64,000 bases of DNA from contig OZ220706.1 in the NCBI GenBank assembly GCA_965116695.1, positions 4,836,001-4,900,000 on the forward strand, written 5' to 3'. The stretch comes from JAJDTT01 sp965116695 (lineage in GTDB: Bacteria > Acidobacteriota > UBA6911 > RPQK01 > JAJDTT01). Below the pieces are notes generated by a model. That model searched no databases and was not told where the DNA came from. It saw only the letters and a list, made by a program, of their open reading frames with translations. Positions 35,698-44,832 of the stretch are shown in pieces; position 1 is the first letter of the stretch, and each line of letters opens with the position of its first letter. Position numbers and translations under genes: made by a program.

Positions 35698-35794
35698 AGT
35701 CATCGCCCCGCCAGGGAGCCGCCGTCGACGCTCACGGGCTGGCCGGTGAGGTACGAGGCGGCATAGGAGCACATCCAGACGACGGCCTCGACGA
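35698..35794 (-). pseudogene. 97-bp relic of the SDR 3' end, near-identical direct repeat
   Basis: Bases 35698-35794 match 37143-37239 with three substitutions over 97 positions, in the same orientation. It holds the SDR stop codon and last 31 codons. With the intact SDR end it bounds the 1348-bp segment that carries the HEPN gene. Confidence 0.88.
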
Positions 35795-35864
35795 TTTCTC
35801 TTGATCCAGAGAAACAGACTGTCCTTTTTTCCGTTCCTTTTTGGTCCGTAAAGGTGACTTGCCG

Positions 35865-37016
35865 TCAAGGCTCTTCACCCTCATAAATCCCATCGATGGT
35901 TCTCCAGAGTTCGGACCGCCAAGCGTCTCTATAGCCGAGTTCCGAGAGCAGTACCTTGACAGCAGCACGTAGCAAGAATTCGGCGGTGAGAACGAAATGG
36001 CCACTGTATGCGGGGTTTGAACCAGAGTATTCAGGCTGTGGGATTCGACCCTTGTGGATGATAGTGTTCCGCGCTTGTCCGAACGCTATGAACCATTGCT
36101 CCAGATCCGTGATGAGCGTGGAATGTGACTGCCCATTCTTATCGCGCCATATTCGTTTGTGGACAGGCTTTTCCTCCGGAGACCACACCAAGATCTCTGA
36201 GTCCTCCTTGTCCGTGTGCGGCAACGCCTCGAAGATCTTTCGAAGCTCTCGGGCACTCCTCCAGTTGATGCTCGTGCCTGTCAACGCTTCAAAAGCGGTC
36301 TTCAGATATACGAGTCGCTCCGGCCATTGAACGGATCGGCTGTTGGACCAGGCTTTCGCGAACCATTCAACAGCTACTCGAATTCGATCGGCTGTGGGAT
36401 CTTCACGCGGGGAGCGGAGCGAACTGAGTATCGTCTTATAGATACCAGTCAACACAAAGGGGTCAGGAGAAGAACTGGATATGGGCAGGTGGAGGTCCAG
36501 AGGTGGTCTAATCTTCAGTCCGGGATCGCCGATCTTATAGCCACCGATGTTCACCGGCACGAGGTATCCGGTACTCAGGGTAATGCGCCCCTCGTCCAAA
36601 TCAATGGGCCACAGGTGCAACTCTGCGTTGTCGGCTGTCACCATCGCCCATCCTTCGTGACTGTCCTCTGAGCGCATCCTTGGGTTTCTGTCGACGGACG
36701 CGAATATGAGCGATAGTTCAAGCGCCCTAAACTCATTCTCCGACGGCTTCTGACCACCGAGTTGGTTTTCTGCCCTGCAGATGAGTGTAGGGTTGACGGG
36801 CGACTCGTTAATTGGTCCGACGAACTTGCTTAGGAAGGTCTTGGCCTGTTCCTCGAACCGAGAGTCGGCCCAACGGCCCTCGAATGACCGCAATGGTCCC
36901 AACTCCCAGTCGGCGAACGTGACTGGTTTATCAATCGAATTGGGAAGGGGAAGATAGGGACAGAAAAGCAGAAAATAGTCTAGCATCTGAAACAATGTAG
37001 CAGCCGTCTCGATCAC
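35865..37016 (-). CDS. HEPN-domain protein, probable ribonuclease-type defence or toxin gene
   Basis: 383 residues from GTG 37016; ATG 36986 is an alternative and the frame is open upstream to a TGA near 37075 without ATG or GTG. The C-terminal third is a HEPN-type four-helix bundle: ERLVYLKTAFEALTG, then FIAFGQARNTIIHKGRI, giving the R-x4-H motif Arg316/His321 used by HEPN RNases. The first 200 residues are a mixed domain of unknown family. Base composition is clearly lower in GC than in the neighbours. It lies between near-identical direct repeats and has no partner gene. It resembles the single-gene HEPN defence proteins in plan, but sequence identity to any named system is not shown. Confidence 0.78.
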   Translation of the reverse strand: MIETAATLFQMLDYFLLFCPYLPLPNSIDKPVTFADWELGPLRSFEGRWADSRFEEQAKTFLSKFVGPINESPVNPTLICRAENQLGGQKPSENEFRALELSLIFASVDRNPRMRSEDSHEGWAMVTADNAELHLWPIDLDEGRITLSTGYLVPVNIGGYKIGDPGLKIRPPLDLHLPISSSSPDPFVLTGIYKTILSSLRSPREDPTADRIRVAVEWFAKAWSNSRSVQWPERLVYLKTAFEALTGTSINWRSARELRKIFEALPHTDKEDSEILVWSPEEKPVHKRIWRDKNGQSHSTLITDLEQWFIAFGQARNTIIHKGRIPQPEYSGSNPAYSGHFVLTAEFLLRAAVKVLLSELGYRDAWRSELWRTIDGIYEGEEP

Positions 37017-37144
37017 CGCGATCCACGCGTCCAGAATGGCAAAGGAGTAAAGATCGAAAGTCAGCAGAATTCAGATGTGAGAGTCGGTCCTGTAGGTCTC
37101 TATGCCTTATAAGTGCATTGCGGTGCTGCTGACTACAATCGAAG

Positions 37145-37912
37145 TCATCGCCCCGCCAGGGAGCCGCCGTCGACGCTCACGGGCTGGCCGGTGAGGTACG
37201 AGGCGGCATCGGAGCACATCCAGACGACGGCATCGGCGACCTCTTCCGCCGTTCCCCAGCGCCGGGAGGGGGTGCGCTTCGCTGTCGCGGCCATCTTCAC
37301 GGGGTCCCGGCCCAGGAGCCGGTCGGCCATGGGGGTGTCGATGGCCCCGGGGCAGACGGCGTTGACACGAATCCCCTCCCGGGCGTATTCCACGGCGGCG
37401 GCCCGGGTCAGGCCCATGACGCCGTGCTTGCTGGCGTTGTAGGCGCTGACGCCGTTACCCGTTCCTGTGAGGCCCGACCCGGAGGAGGTGTTGACGATGA
37501 CGCCGCCTCCTTGCCGCAGCATCTGCTTGATCTCGAACTTCATGCAGTACCAGACGCCGGTCAGGTTGATTGCCGTCACCCGGTCGAACATCTCTTCCGA
37601 GTAGTTGTGGAAGGGAGTCGTCACTCCCTCGATGCCGGCGTTGTTGAAGGCGCAGTCGAGGCGGCCGTGGAGCTTCACCGTGTCCCGAATCAGGGCTTCG
37701 ACTTGGTCCCGGTCCGCAACGTCGGCGGGCAGGGAATGGGCCGTGCCGCCGGCCGCCAGGATTTGCCGGGTGGTCTCTGCACTCCATTCCCGACTCAGGT
37801 CCGAGACCACGACCCGGGCGCCCTCCCGGGCGCAGGCCAGAGCGGTGGCGCGGCCGATGCCGGAGCCGGCGCCGGTGATGAGTATCACCTTGTTTTGAAG
37901 AATTCCTGGCAT
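37145..37912 (-). CDS. Short-chain dehydrogenase/reductase
   Basis: 255 residues; GGAG lies 8 bases before ATG 37912. NAD-binding motif LITGAGSGIGRATA, DLSREW, NNAG near residue 89, Ser in NTSSGSG, and YNASK with Tyr-Lys near 155-159. The end VSVDGGSLAGR is typical of NAD-dependent SDRs of the glucose/3-oxoacyl reductase type. Two partial copies of its 3' end lie at 34634-34752 and 35698-35794. It probably belonged to the ROK/2-hydroxyacid dehydrogenase neighbourhood before the rearrangement. Confidence 0.95.
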   Translation of the reverse strand: MPGILQNKVILITGAGSGIGRATALACAREGARVVVSDLSREWSAETTRQILAAGGTAHSLPADVADRDQVEALIRDTVKLHGRLDCAFNNAGIEGVTTPFHNYSEEMFDRVTAINLTGVWYCMKFEIKQMLRQGGGVIVNTSSGSGLTGTGNGVSAYNASKHGVMGLTRAAAVEYAREGIRVNAVCPGAIDTPMADRLLGRDPVKMAATAKRTPSRRWGTAEEVADAVVWMCSDAASYLTGQPVSVDGGSLAGR

Positions 37913-37979
37913 TCGGAATCTCCAGTCGAATAAACGAGGAAAGAGTAAAGAGAAAAAAGGAAAGAGTGAAGGGGTGCGT

Positions 37980-39962
37980 TCACCCTCTGTCCCTCATCTT
38001 CTCGTAGATTCCCTTGGCCTCTTCGAAGAGGTTCCTCATTTCCTGGCGCTGATCCGGATCGGGGATGTTGGCTGTCTCCTCCAACCAGGTCAGGGCCTCG
38101 TCGATCCAGGTGAGGAAGAAGGCGGCGTCTTCCGGAGATCGCGGTTTCCGGTCCCCGACCTGAAGATAGATGGGGCTCGTGTGGGCCACCAGGGGGATCC
38201 CACCCTGGTAGACCAGTTCCGGTCCGTACGCCCGGGCCGCAACCCAGGAGCTGTCTTGGACCCGGATCCGGCCTTTCAGCGTCAGATCCCGTTCGCCGGC
38301 CGGGTTCTCCAGCCTGGCGACCACCTTGCCGCCCTGGACGATGTCCACCCAGTCGACGGGAATCCTGGACCGGACCGAAGCCGTCACCTCGATCTCCTTA
38401 CCCGCCGAGGCCGAAATGGTCTCCCCCACTTCGTGCCCGCCGACGCTGAACTGGAGCATGGGACCGGTGGTCACGAAGGTCCGTCCGGCCCGGATCCCGT
38501 CCAGCCAGGCGTCGTAGGAAAAAGGGCCCGGGACCTGGACGTAGACGCGGGGGATGCCGGCGACCTGGATGTTGGACATCTTGTCGGTACCGCCGGCAGC
38601 GGCCAGCCGGAATCCGCAGTTCAGGAAGCGGTACCAGATCTCGGCGGCCGCAGGACGGTTGCGGCGGGGAGCCAGGGGATCGCCCCAGGTCATGAGATCG
38701 ATGGAGTCCACCTTCCCCAGGGCCACGTCGATGGGTAGTTCGCCGCGGGCTCCCGGGAAGTGGGCCCAGCTCACGAACCCGCCCTGGGCATGGGCCTTGT
38801 CCGCCTGGTGGGCCATGGGCGGGTAGTCGATGCCGCCCGGGACTCCTTCGTCCGGACCGCCCCAGGTCAGGGGGTAGACCAGGCTCTTGAGATTCAACAG
38901 GACCGTGTGCCCCAGAAAGTCATGCCGGCTCTCCTCGTTCACGTAGATGACGGTCTCCGGTTCCGAGACCCGGTCCGGTCCTCCGGTGAAGTGCTCCACG
39001 TTGGTGATCAGCTCGTCCCACTTGGTGGCCAGGATGTTGATGACGTTCAGGTCTTCCGCCTTGGCCTCCAGCAGGGCGGCGTGGGGACTCACGAAGTGGA
39101 CGTGGGTGTCGCCCGAGTACCAGCCCTCCCGCTGGAGGTTGGACCAGCGCCGCAGTTGGACCTCCAGTTCCGGGACCTGCCCCTTCTTGACCGAGAAACG
39201 GATCTCGCGGGGCTCGTATTCGATTCCCTTGAGGATCTCCATCTCGTAGCTTCCGGCGGCCAGGGGCAGGATGAAGTCGGGGTGGACGTAGGCAAAGGTC
39301 TCGTCCATTACCACCACGTCTCCTCCCACGTCCTCGCGCCAGCCGATGGGAACCCGCCACTGGTGACCCTGAGGCGGCCAGTAGGTCCCCTCCATATCCA
39401 GGACCCGGACTCTCGCCGCCACGGCCGCTCCGCTGTCCCGGTCCCGCAGGTGAACGCGGACCAGGTGCAGCGGCTGCTGCTCGGGATTGTGGACTGCGAG
39501 CTCCGGCGGCAGGTCCGGACGTCGTTCGCTGCCGATGTGGACGATCTTCCAGCCCGAGTCCCTGCGGCGCAGCGTCAGGGTCAGGGCCGGCTTGGTGACG
39601 CCATGGGACCGGTAGACCAGGACCGGGTGGACCCGGATTGTGTCACCCACCTCCTGGAAGTGGGCGAAGCGGAGCCAGACGTGGGTGATCTTGTGCATGC
39701 CCCGGTGCAGGTTCTCCAGGTACTGCTCCCGGTTCTGGCCTCCGTCCGTGGTCAGCTCCGGGTCCAGGATCGATGCCATGGTCTCCATGTCCCGGTTCAG
39801 GAAGCCGTTGGCCCAGGTGTGAACGGCCAGGCGGGCCTTCAGCATCTCCGCGGTGGGATGGGCCGGCGCGTTGGCCCCCACGAGGAATCCCAACAGAAGA
39901 ACCGGCCATACCGCCCCGCGCCCGAGGATCCGCGCGCCTCCCGCTCCGTCCCGGTTCGACAT
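37980..39962 (-). CDS. Exported CehA/McbA-type metallohydrolase with an NTF2-like N-terminal domain
   Basis: 660 residues from ATG 39962, with GGGAGGA just upstream. After a signal segment (residues 15-35), residues 40-145 look like a SnoaL/NTF2-like cone. A carboxypeptidase-like beta-sandwich follows (165-265). The PHP-like hydrolase domain opens with GDTHVHF (His287, His289), continues with VSWAHFPG and AAGGTDK, both metal-site motifs, and ends in an Ig-like part. Such proteins hydrolyse esters or phosphates with divalent metals; the substrate here is unknown. It is the first gene downstream of the TIM-barrel pair on the same strand. Confidence 0.88.
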   Translation of the reverse strand: MSNRDGAGGARILGRGAVWPVLLLGFLVGANAPAHPTAEMLKARLAVHTWANGFLNRDMETMASILDPELTTDGGQNREQYLENLHRGMHKITHVWLRFAHFQEVGDTIRVHPVLVYRSHGVTKPALTLTLRRRDSGWKIVHIGSERRPDLPPELAVHNPEQQPLHLVRVHLRDRDSGAAVAARVRVLDMEGTYWPPQGHQWRVPIGWREDVGGDVVVMDETFAYVHPDFILPLAAGSYEMEILKGIEYEPREIRFSVKKGQVPELEVQLRRWSNLQREGWYSGDTHVHFVSPHAALLEAKAEDLNVINILATKWDELITNVEHFTGGPDRVSEPETVIYVNEESRHDFLGHTVLLNLKSLVYPLTWGGPDEGVPGGIDYPPMAHQADKAHAQGGFVSWAHFPGARGELPIDVALGKVDSIDLMTWGDPLAPRRNRPAAAEIWYRFLNCGFRLAAAGGTDKMSNIQVAGIPRVYVQVPGPFSYDAWLDGIRAGRTFVTTGPMLQFSVGGHEVGETISASAGKEIEVTASVRSRIPVDWVDIVQGGKVVARLENPAGERDLTLKGRIRVQDSSWVAARAYGPELVYQGGIPLVAHTSPIYLQVGDRKPRSPEDAAFFLTWIDEALTWLEETANIPDPDQRQEMRNLFEEAKGIYEKMRDRG

Positions 39963-40014
39963 GGGTTCCTCCCTTCTTCCGAGAGTCGTGGTGATCCGCC
40001 GGCGAAATCCGGGT

Positions 40015-41262
40015 TCAGGCCGACGGTGACACGTCCGGACGGACTCCGCCGCGTCTCCGGTCCACGGCGGCCCCGAACGAGCCGATGACCAGGCCGGACA
40101 CCCCCTCGGTGTCCAGAAGCCTGGCGTTTTCCTCCGAATCGTGCGCCGACCACATGCGGGCCACGTGCAGCCGGCAGCCGTGCCGGGCGCAGTGGGGGCC
40201 GTAGTGGTCCCGGATCGCACCGTACAGGCGGTCCATGGCGCCTTGGTACGCAAGCGAGCCCTTGGCCATTGGGATCGACCAGTAGCTCGGGATCCCGTGG
40301 TCGTCGAAACCCTTGATCCCGTAGTGGTCCTCGTCGTTGACCAGGTAGCCGTAACCCTGGTGCTTGGGCCACAGGAGGCCCCAGAAGGAGGGGCAGCGCA
40401 CCGCCACCTGGTCGATGACCAGGTCGTCCAGCAGCTTTTCCCGGACCCAGCTTCTCCAGTCCAGGTAGAGGTTCCCCAGAGGCGGGCCCATGTAGTCGCC
40501 GGTAGGCACGCCGATCCCCAGCTCCAACCCCCGGGCGTCGAGAGCCGACCGCAACTCTCTCAGGAACTGCGTCACTCCCTCTCCGCGCAGCCGCCGCCAG
40601 GGCTCCAGGTCGAAATTGCGCTGCATCATGTCTATGCCGTAGCGCCGTTCGTACTCTTCGACGACGGGCTCGTTGAATCCGAACTGGTCGCCATGGACGG
40701 CCGGCTTGGACTGGGAGCGGGTGCAGACGAAGACTCCGTCGAAGTCGTAGTTCCCCAGGGCTGCGAGGATGCGGCGGATGGTGTAGCGGCGCACGTCCGG
40801 GTAGGCGTACTCCATGACACCGTAGTGGGGACGGCCCTCCCGGTCCCGGGCCAGGTACTCGGGGTTGGCCATGGTGAACTGGCTCTGCCAGCCGAAGGTC
40901 CCTCCCTGCCACCGTTCGCTCAGGGGGTAGCCCTCGTCGTACATGGTGACGTACACGTAGACCTTGTAGCCCATCTCCTTGAGCCGGGTGGTGATCAGTT
41001 CGTGCTCGTCGAAGCCCTGCCTCTCGTAGTCCTCGAACACCCTTCGGGGCGGGGCGCCCGGGGCGCTGAAGCAGATGCGAAATTTGCTCCAGGTCTTCAT
41101 CTCGCGCCAGTAGACGGCGCCGGCGCCGAACTCGCGCCGCCAGCGCTCGGCGCAGCGCAGGATCCTGCCGGGCCGGTCCATGGCGTCGTCCCCGTCCCAG
41201 GCTTCCAGGTGGTCGCCCCAGCTGACGTTCATGACGGTCCGCTTGGTGTTGGTTTCAGCCAA
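40015..41262 (-). CDS. TIM-barrel glycosidase-like protein (GHL10-like), copy 2
   Basis: 415 residues, taking TTG 41262 as start because the N-terminus then aligns exactly with the paralogue (MAETNTKRTVMNV against MADSTPNRNIMSV) and both have 415 residues; TTG 41268 and ATG 41232 are alternatives. VSWGDHLEAWDGDDAMD opens the barrel, and YDFDGVFVCTRSQSKP followed by GFNEPVVEEYERRYGID resembles the YDGVHFD / GFN region of GHL10-type glycosidase-like proteins. No signal peptide, so cytoplasmic. Catalytic acids cannot be named. Confidence 0.82.
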   Translation of the reverse strand: MAETNTKRTVMNVSWGDHLEAWDGDDAMDRPGRILRCAERWRREFGAGAVYWREMKTWSKFRICFSAPGAPPRRVFEDYERQGFDEHELITTRLKEMGYKVYVYVTMYDEGYPLSERWQGGTFGWQSQFTMANPEYLARDREGRPHYGVMEYAYPDVRRYTIRRILAALGNYDFDGVFVCTRSQSKPAVHGDQFGFNEPVVEEYERRYGIDMMQRNFDLEPWRRLRGEGVTQFLRELRSALDARGLELGIGVPTGDYMGPPLGNLYLDWRSWVREKLLDDLVIDQVAVRCPSFWGLLWPKHQGYGYLVNDEDHYGIKGFDDHGIPSYWSIPMAKGSLAYQGAMDRLYGAIRDHYGPHCARHGCRLHVARMWSAHDSEENARLLDTEGVSGLVIGSFGAAVDRRRGGVRPDVSPSA

Positions 41263-41327
41263 GTTCAACCTCGCAGGATTCGTATCCGAACAGACGCTTC
41301 AATCGATTCAATGGTCCGGACCGGCAT

Positions 41328-42575
41328 TCAGGCCGGATTGGCCACGTCGGGGCGGACCCCGCCGGCCCGCCGGTCCACCACGGCTCCGAACGACCCGATA
41401 GCCAGACCCGAAACGCCCTCGGTGTCCAGCAGCCGGGCCTCTTCCTCCGGATCGTGCACCGACCACATGCGGGCCACGTGCAGCCGGCAGCCGTGCCGGG
41501 CGCAGTGGGGGCCGTAGTCGTTCCGGATGGCGCCGTAGAGGCGTTCCATGGCTCCTTCGTACGCCGGCGATCCCTTGACCAGCGGAATCGACCAGAAGCG
41601 CTTCTCGCCGTAGTCGTCGCCCCCCTTGATTCCGTAGTGGTCCTCGTCGTTGACCAGGTAGCCGTATCCCGGATTCTTGGGCCACATGAGGTGCCAGAAG
41701 GAGGGACAGCGGACCGCCACCTGGTCGATGACCAGATCGTCCACCAGCTTCTCCTCGACCCAGGTCCTCCAGTCCAGGTAGAGATTGCCCAGAGGCGGGC
41801 CGATGTAGTTCCCGGCAGGCACGCCGATCCCCAGTTTCATCCCCCGGGCGTCGAGAGCCGACCGCAGCTCTCTCAGAAACTGGGTCAACCCCTCTCCCCG
41901 CAGGCGGCGCCAGGGCTCCAGCTCGAAGTTGCGCCGCATCATGTCGACGCCGTAGCGCCGTTGGTATTCCTCGACGACGGGCTCGTTGAACCCGAACTGG
42001 TCGCCATGGACGGCCGGCTTGGACTGGGAGCGGGTGCAGACGAAGACCCCGTCGAAATCGTAGTCCCCCAGGGCCGAAAGGATGCGGCGGATGGTGTAGC
42101 GGCGCACGTCCGGGTAGGTGTATTCCATGATGCCGTAGTGGGGCCGGCCCTCCTTGTCGCGGGCCAGGTACTCGGGATTGGCCATGGTGAACTGGCTCTG
42201 CCAGCCGTAGATGCCTCCCTGCCAGCCTTCGCTCAGAGGAAACCCCTCGTCGAACATGGTGGCGTACATGTAGACCTGGTAGCCCATCTCCTTGACCCGG
42301 GTGGTGAGCAATTCGTGCTCGTCGTACCCTTTGCGCTCGTAGTCGTCGAAGACCTTCCGGGGCGGAGCGCCGGGGGGAGTGAAGCCGATCCGGAACTTGC
42401 TCCAGCTTCGCATCTCCCGCCAGTAGATGGCGCCGGCGCCGAATTCGGACTTCCAGCGCTCGGCGCAGCGCACGATCTTGTCCGGCTGATCCATAGCGTC
42501 ATCTCCGTCCCAGGCTTCCAGATGGTCGCCCCAACTGACGCTCATGATGTTTCGGTTTGGTGTGCTGTCCGCCAT
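41328..42575 (-). CDS. TIM-barrel glycosidase-like protein (GHL10-like), copy 1
   Basis: 415 residues, ATG 42575. It is very similar along its whole length to the protein encoded 65 bases downstream; long blocks such as AVHGDQFGFNEPVVEEY and RHGCRLHVARMW are the same. Differences cluster in loops (for example GGDDYGEKRFW against GFDDHGIPSYW), which suggests related but different substrates. Operon order is this gene, its paralogue, then the CehA-like gene. The 140 bases upstream hold a small hairpin CCCTGT / ACAGGG (42632-42646) and the end of the Gfo/Idh gene. Confidence 0.84.
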   Translation of the reverse strand: MADSTPNRNIMSVSWGDHLEAWDGDDAMDQPDKIVRCAERWKSEFGAGAIYWREMRSWSKFRIGFTPPGAPPRKVFDDYERKGYDEHELLTTRVKEMGYQVYMYATMFDEGFPLSEGWQGGIYGWQSQFTMANPEYLARDKEGRPHYGIMEYTYPDVRRYTIRRILSALGDYDFDGVFVCTRSQSKPAVHGDQFGFNEPVVEEYQRRYGVDMMRRNFELEPWRRLRGEGLTQFLRELRSALDARGMKLGIGVPAGNYIGPPLGNLYLDWRTWVEEKLVDDLVIDQVAVRCPSFWHLMWPKNPGYGYLVNDEDHYGIKGGDDYGEKRFWSIPLVKGSPAYEGAMERLYGAIRNDYGPHCARHGCRLHVARMWSVHDPEEEARLLDTEGVSGLAIGSFGAVVDRRAGGVRPDVANPA

Positions 42576-42715
42576 GGTCGAATCCGCCTCTCTCTGCTTC
42601 GGATGGAATAAGTGAAAGCACGGCGGCTCGGCCCTGTCGTACAGGGACCGAACTGCCGGTTCATGCCGTCCAGTGGCGAGGGCCTACGCCTCGGTGCCGT
42701 TGATTCTCGTGAAGC

Positions 42716-44032
42716 TTAGACCTTTGGAAGTGTCCAGGGCTCTCGATAGGTCCGGCCCAGCAACCCGTTGGCCTCCTCGTCATTGGTGAAGGTCTCGGTA
42801 GCCGCATCGAACTTGAGCTTGTTGTTGGTGCGCCACGCGATGTTGCCCAGATGGACGATGCCGGAGGCCACGTGGCCGATTTCGATGTCGCAGGCGGGAC
42901 GGCCGCCGTTCTTGATGCAGCTCAGGAAGTCCCGTTTGTGCCGGATGTCGTCCTCCCTCTTCGAGCCCTTGGCTTCGTGGAGCAGTTCCGCCTTGGGACC
43001 GTAGGCGCGCCAACTGCGGTTCCCGATGATCACGTAGCCGTTTTCCCCGTAGACGGCGGCGCCTTCGACGAGGCCTTCCAGCGGAGGCCGGGACCAGAGG
43101 CGCATTTCGTACATGAGGATGCAGTTGGGGTAGTCGTACATGACCAGTTGGGTGTCGGGCCATTCCTGGCAGTCGTCGAGAACCAACTTGCCGCCGCTGG
43201 CGCTCACGGCCGAGGGCCACTCGGAAAGAGTCTCGCCCTGGGCCTCGAGCCCCGCCTCCAACCCGCGCCGGGCGTAGTCGAGGCGATGGACGCCGTCGTT
43301 GCCCAGGTCGCCGCAGCCGTAGTCGAAGAACCAGCGCCAGTTGCTGTGGAAGCGGAGTGGATTGAACGGGCGCTCGGGAGCCGGTCCCAGCCACATGTCG
43401 TAGTCGACCCCGGCCGGAGGGGCGGTGTCAGCGGGAAACCCCAGGTTCCGGTTGTGGGCGCTTTCCCAGCCCTTGGCGAAGCGAACCTTGCCCAGGACGC
43501 CGGATCGGATGTAGTCGAAAGCCTGTTGGAAGAAACGGCCGTTGCGGGACTGGATGCCCACCTGCACCACCCGGTCGTACTTGCGGGCCGCCTCCACCAT
43601 GGCCCGGCCCTCCTTCATGTTGTGGGAAGCGGGCTTTTCCACGTAGACGTGCTTTCCGGCCTGGCAGGCCAGGATGGTGGGGATGGCGTGCCAATGGGTG
43701 GGCGTCCCCATCACGATGGCGTCGATGGACGGGTCGTCCAGGAGGCGCCGGAAGTCGGTCTCGGGTTTGGGGCGTTTTCCCTGAATTTCCTCGGTCTTCT
43801 TGAGCTTTTCCTCGAAGACGCGCGTGTCCACGTCGCAGACGTGGGTCACCTCCACGTCCTCCAGTTCGGCGAACCCGTAGAGGAGTCCTCCGCCCCTGCC
43901 CCGGACTCCCATGCAGGCGACGCGAAACTTCTCGTTGGGACTCTGGGCATCCTTCCGGAATGCGGGGACCGCCAGCGCCGCGCTCGACAGTGCGGCGGAC
44001 TTGAGGAACGATCGACGGTTGGGTTGGGCCAT
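42716..44032 (-). CDS. Tat-exported Gfo/Idh/MocA-type oxidoreductase
   Basis: 438 residues from ATG 44032 with GGAGAT upstream. The Tat signal is NRRSFLKSAALSSAALA. The Rossmann domain follows (KFRVACMGVRGRGGGLL), with CDVD at the end of strand two and the EKPASHNMKEG motif whose Lys lies in the active site. The C-terminal domain holds DYGCGDLGNDGVHRLDYAR with the family His. Exported members oxidise sugars with tightly bound NAD(P). It is divergent from the phosphodiesterase gene, with the tandem array between them. It could feed the DUF1080 protein with 3-keto sugars; that is inference. Confidence 0.93.
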   Translation of the reverse strand: MAQPNRRSFLKSAALSSAALAVPAFRKDAQSPNEKFRVACMGVRGRGGGLLYGFAELEDVEVTHVCDVDTRVFEEKLKKTEEIQGKRPKPETDFRRLLDDPSIDAIVMGTPTHWHAIPTILACQAGKHVYVEKPASHNMKEGRAMVEAARKYDRVVQVGIQSRNGRFFQQAFDYIRSGVLGKVRFAKGWESAHNRNLGFPADTAPPAGVDYDMWLGPAPERPFNPLRFHSNWRWFFDYGCGDLGNDGVHRLDYARRGLEAGLEAQGETLSEWPSAVSASGGKLVLDDCQEWPDTQLVMYDYPNCILMYEMRLWSRPPLEGLVEGAAVYGENGYVIIGNRSWRAYGPKAELLHEAKGSKREDDIRHKRDFLSCIKNGGRPACDIEIGHVASGIVHLGNIAWRTNNKLKFDAATETFTNDEEANGLLGRTYREPWTLPKV

Positions 44033-44154
44033 TTGAATCTCCATGGCAGAGGTCCTTGCGGACGGTTGTCGGGTTCGATTTGCGTACTCTCAGGTATGGA
44101 CCGATCCGGCGTTCCTGTCAAGAACGATCGGGAATGCGGAATCGCCAGGAGACC

Positions 44155-44760
44155 GGTTTCCCCCGGCGCGCAGGGGCACCCACAGGAGGGGGGACATCCC
44201 TGTCCCCGTCTTCCCGTTTCCCCCCGGTGCGCAGGGGCATCCACAGGAGCGGGGACATCCCTGTCCCCGTCTTCCCGTTTCCCCCGGCGCGCAGGGGCAC
44301 CCACAGGAGCGGGGACATCCCTGTCCCCGTCTTCCCGGCTTCCCCCCGACGCGCGGGGGCACCCACAGGAGCGGGGACAACCCTGTCCCCGTCTTCCCCG
44401 TTTCCCCGACGCGCAGGGGCACCCACAGGCGCAGGGGCACCCATAGGCGCAGGGGCACCCATAGGAGCGGGGACATCCCTGTCCCCGTCTTCCCGTTTCC
44501 CCCGACGCGCAGGGGCACCCATAGGAGCGGGGACATCCCTGTCCCCGTCTTCCCCGTTTCCCCGACGCGTAGGGGCACCCACAGGAGCGGGGACAACCCT
44601 GTCCCCGTCTTCCCCGTTTCCCCCGGCGCGCAGGGGCACCCACAGGAGCGGGGACAACCCTGTCCCCGTCTTCCCGTTTCCCCCGGCGCGTAGGGGCACC
44701 CCTAGGAGCGGGGACATCCCTGTCCCCGTCTTCCCCGTTTCCCCGACGCGTAGGGGGCAC
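44155..44760. repeat. Minisatellite array of a ~60-bp unit with palindromes
   Basis: Nine full copies and a partial tenth of a unit of about 60 bases: TTTCCCC, a GACGCG or GGCGCG box, AGGGGCACCCACAGGAGC, then the palindrome GGGGACATCCCTGTCCCC and CGTCTTCCC. One copy has two extra inserts of AGGGGCACCCATAGGCGC. Copies differ by single bases (CATCCC/CAACCC). The array fills most of the 800-base gap between the divergent Gfo/Idh and phosphodiesterase genes; the rest shows nothing I can identify. Long ORFs across it on both strands are a product of its periodicity. Confidence 0.95.
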
Positions 44761-44832
44761 CTCTTGTGGTTGCCCTCGTTGACGATCCACCGGGATTGAC
44801 ACTCGGGGAGACCATTCTTACGCTGGAACCCA

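Noticed and set aside
35795..37142. Integrative element with an integrase
   Set aside because: Only the HEPN gene fits between the repeats; no integrase, excisionase or transposase frame is present.
44155..44760. Regular repeats that could look like a CRISPR array
   Set aside because: The whole 60-base unit is conserved, so there are no unique spacers, and no cas genes are present. It is a minisatellite.
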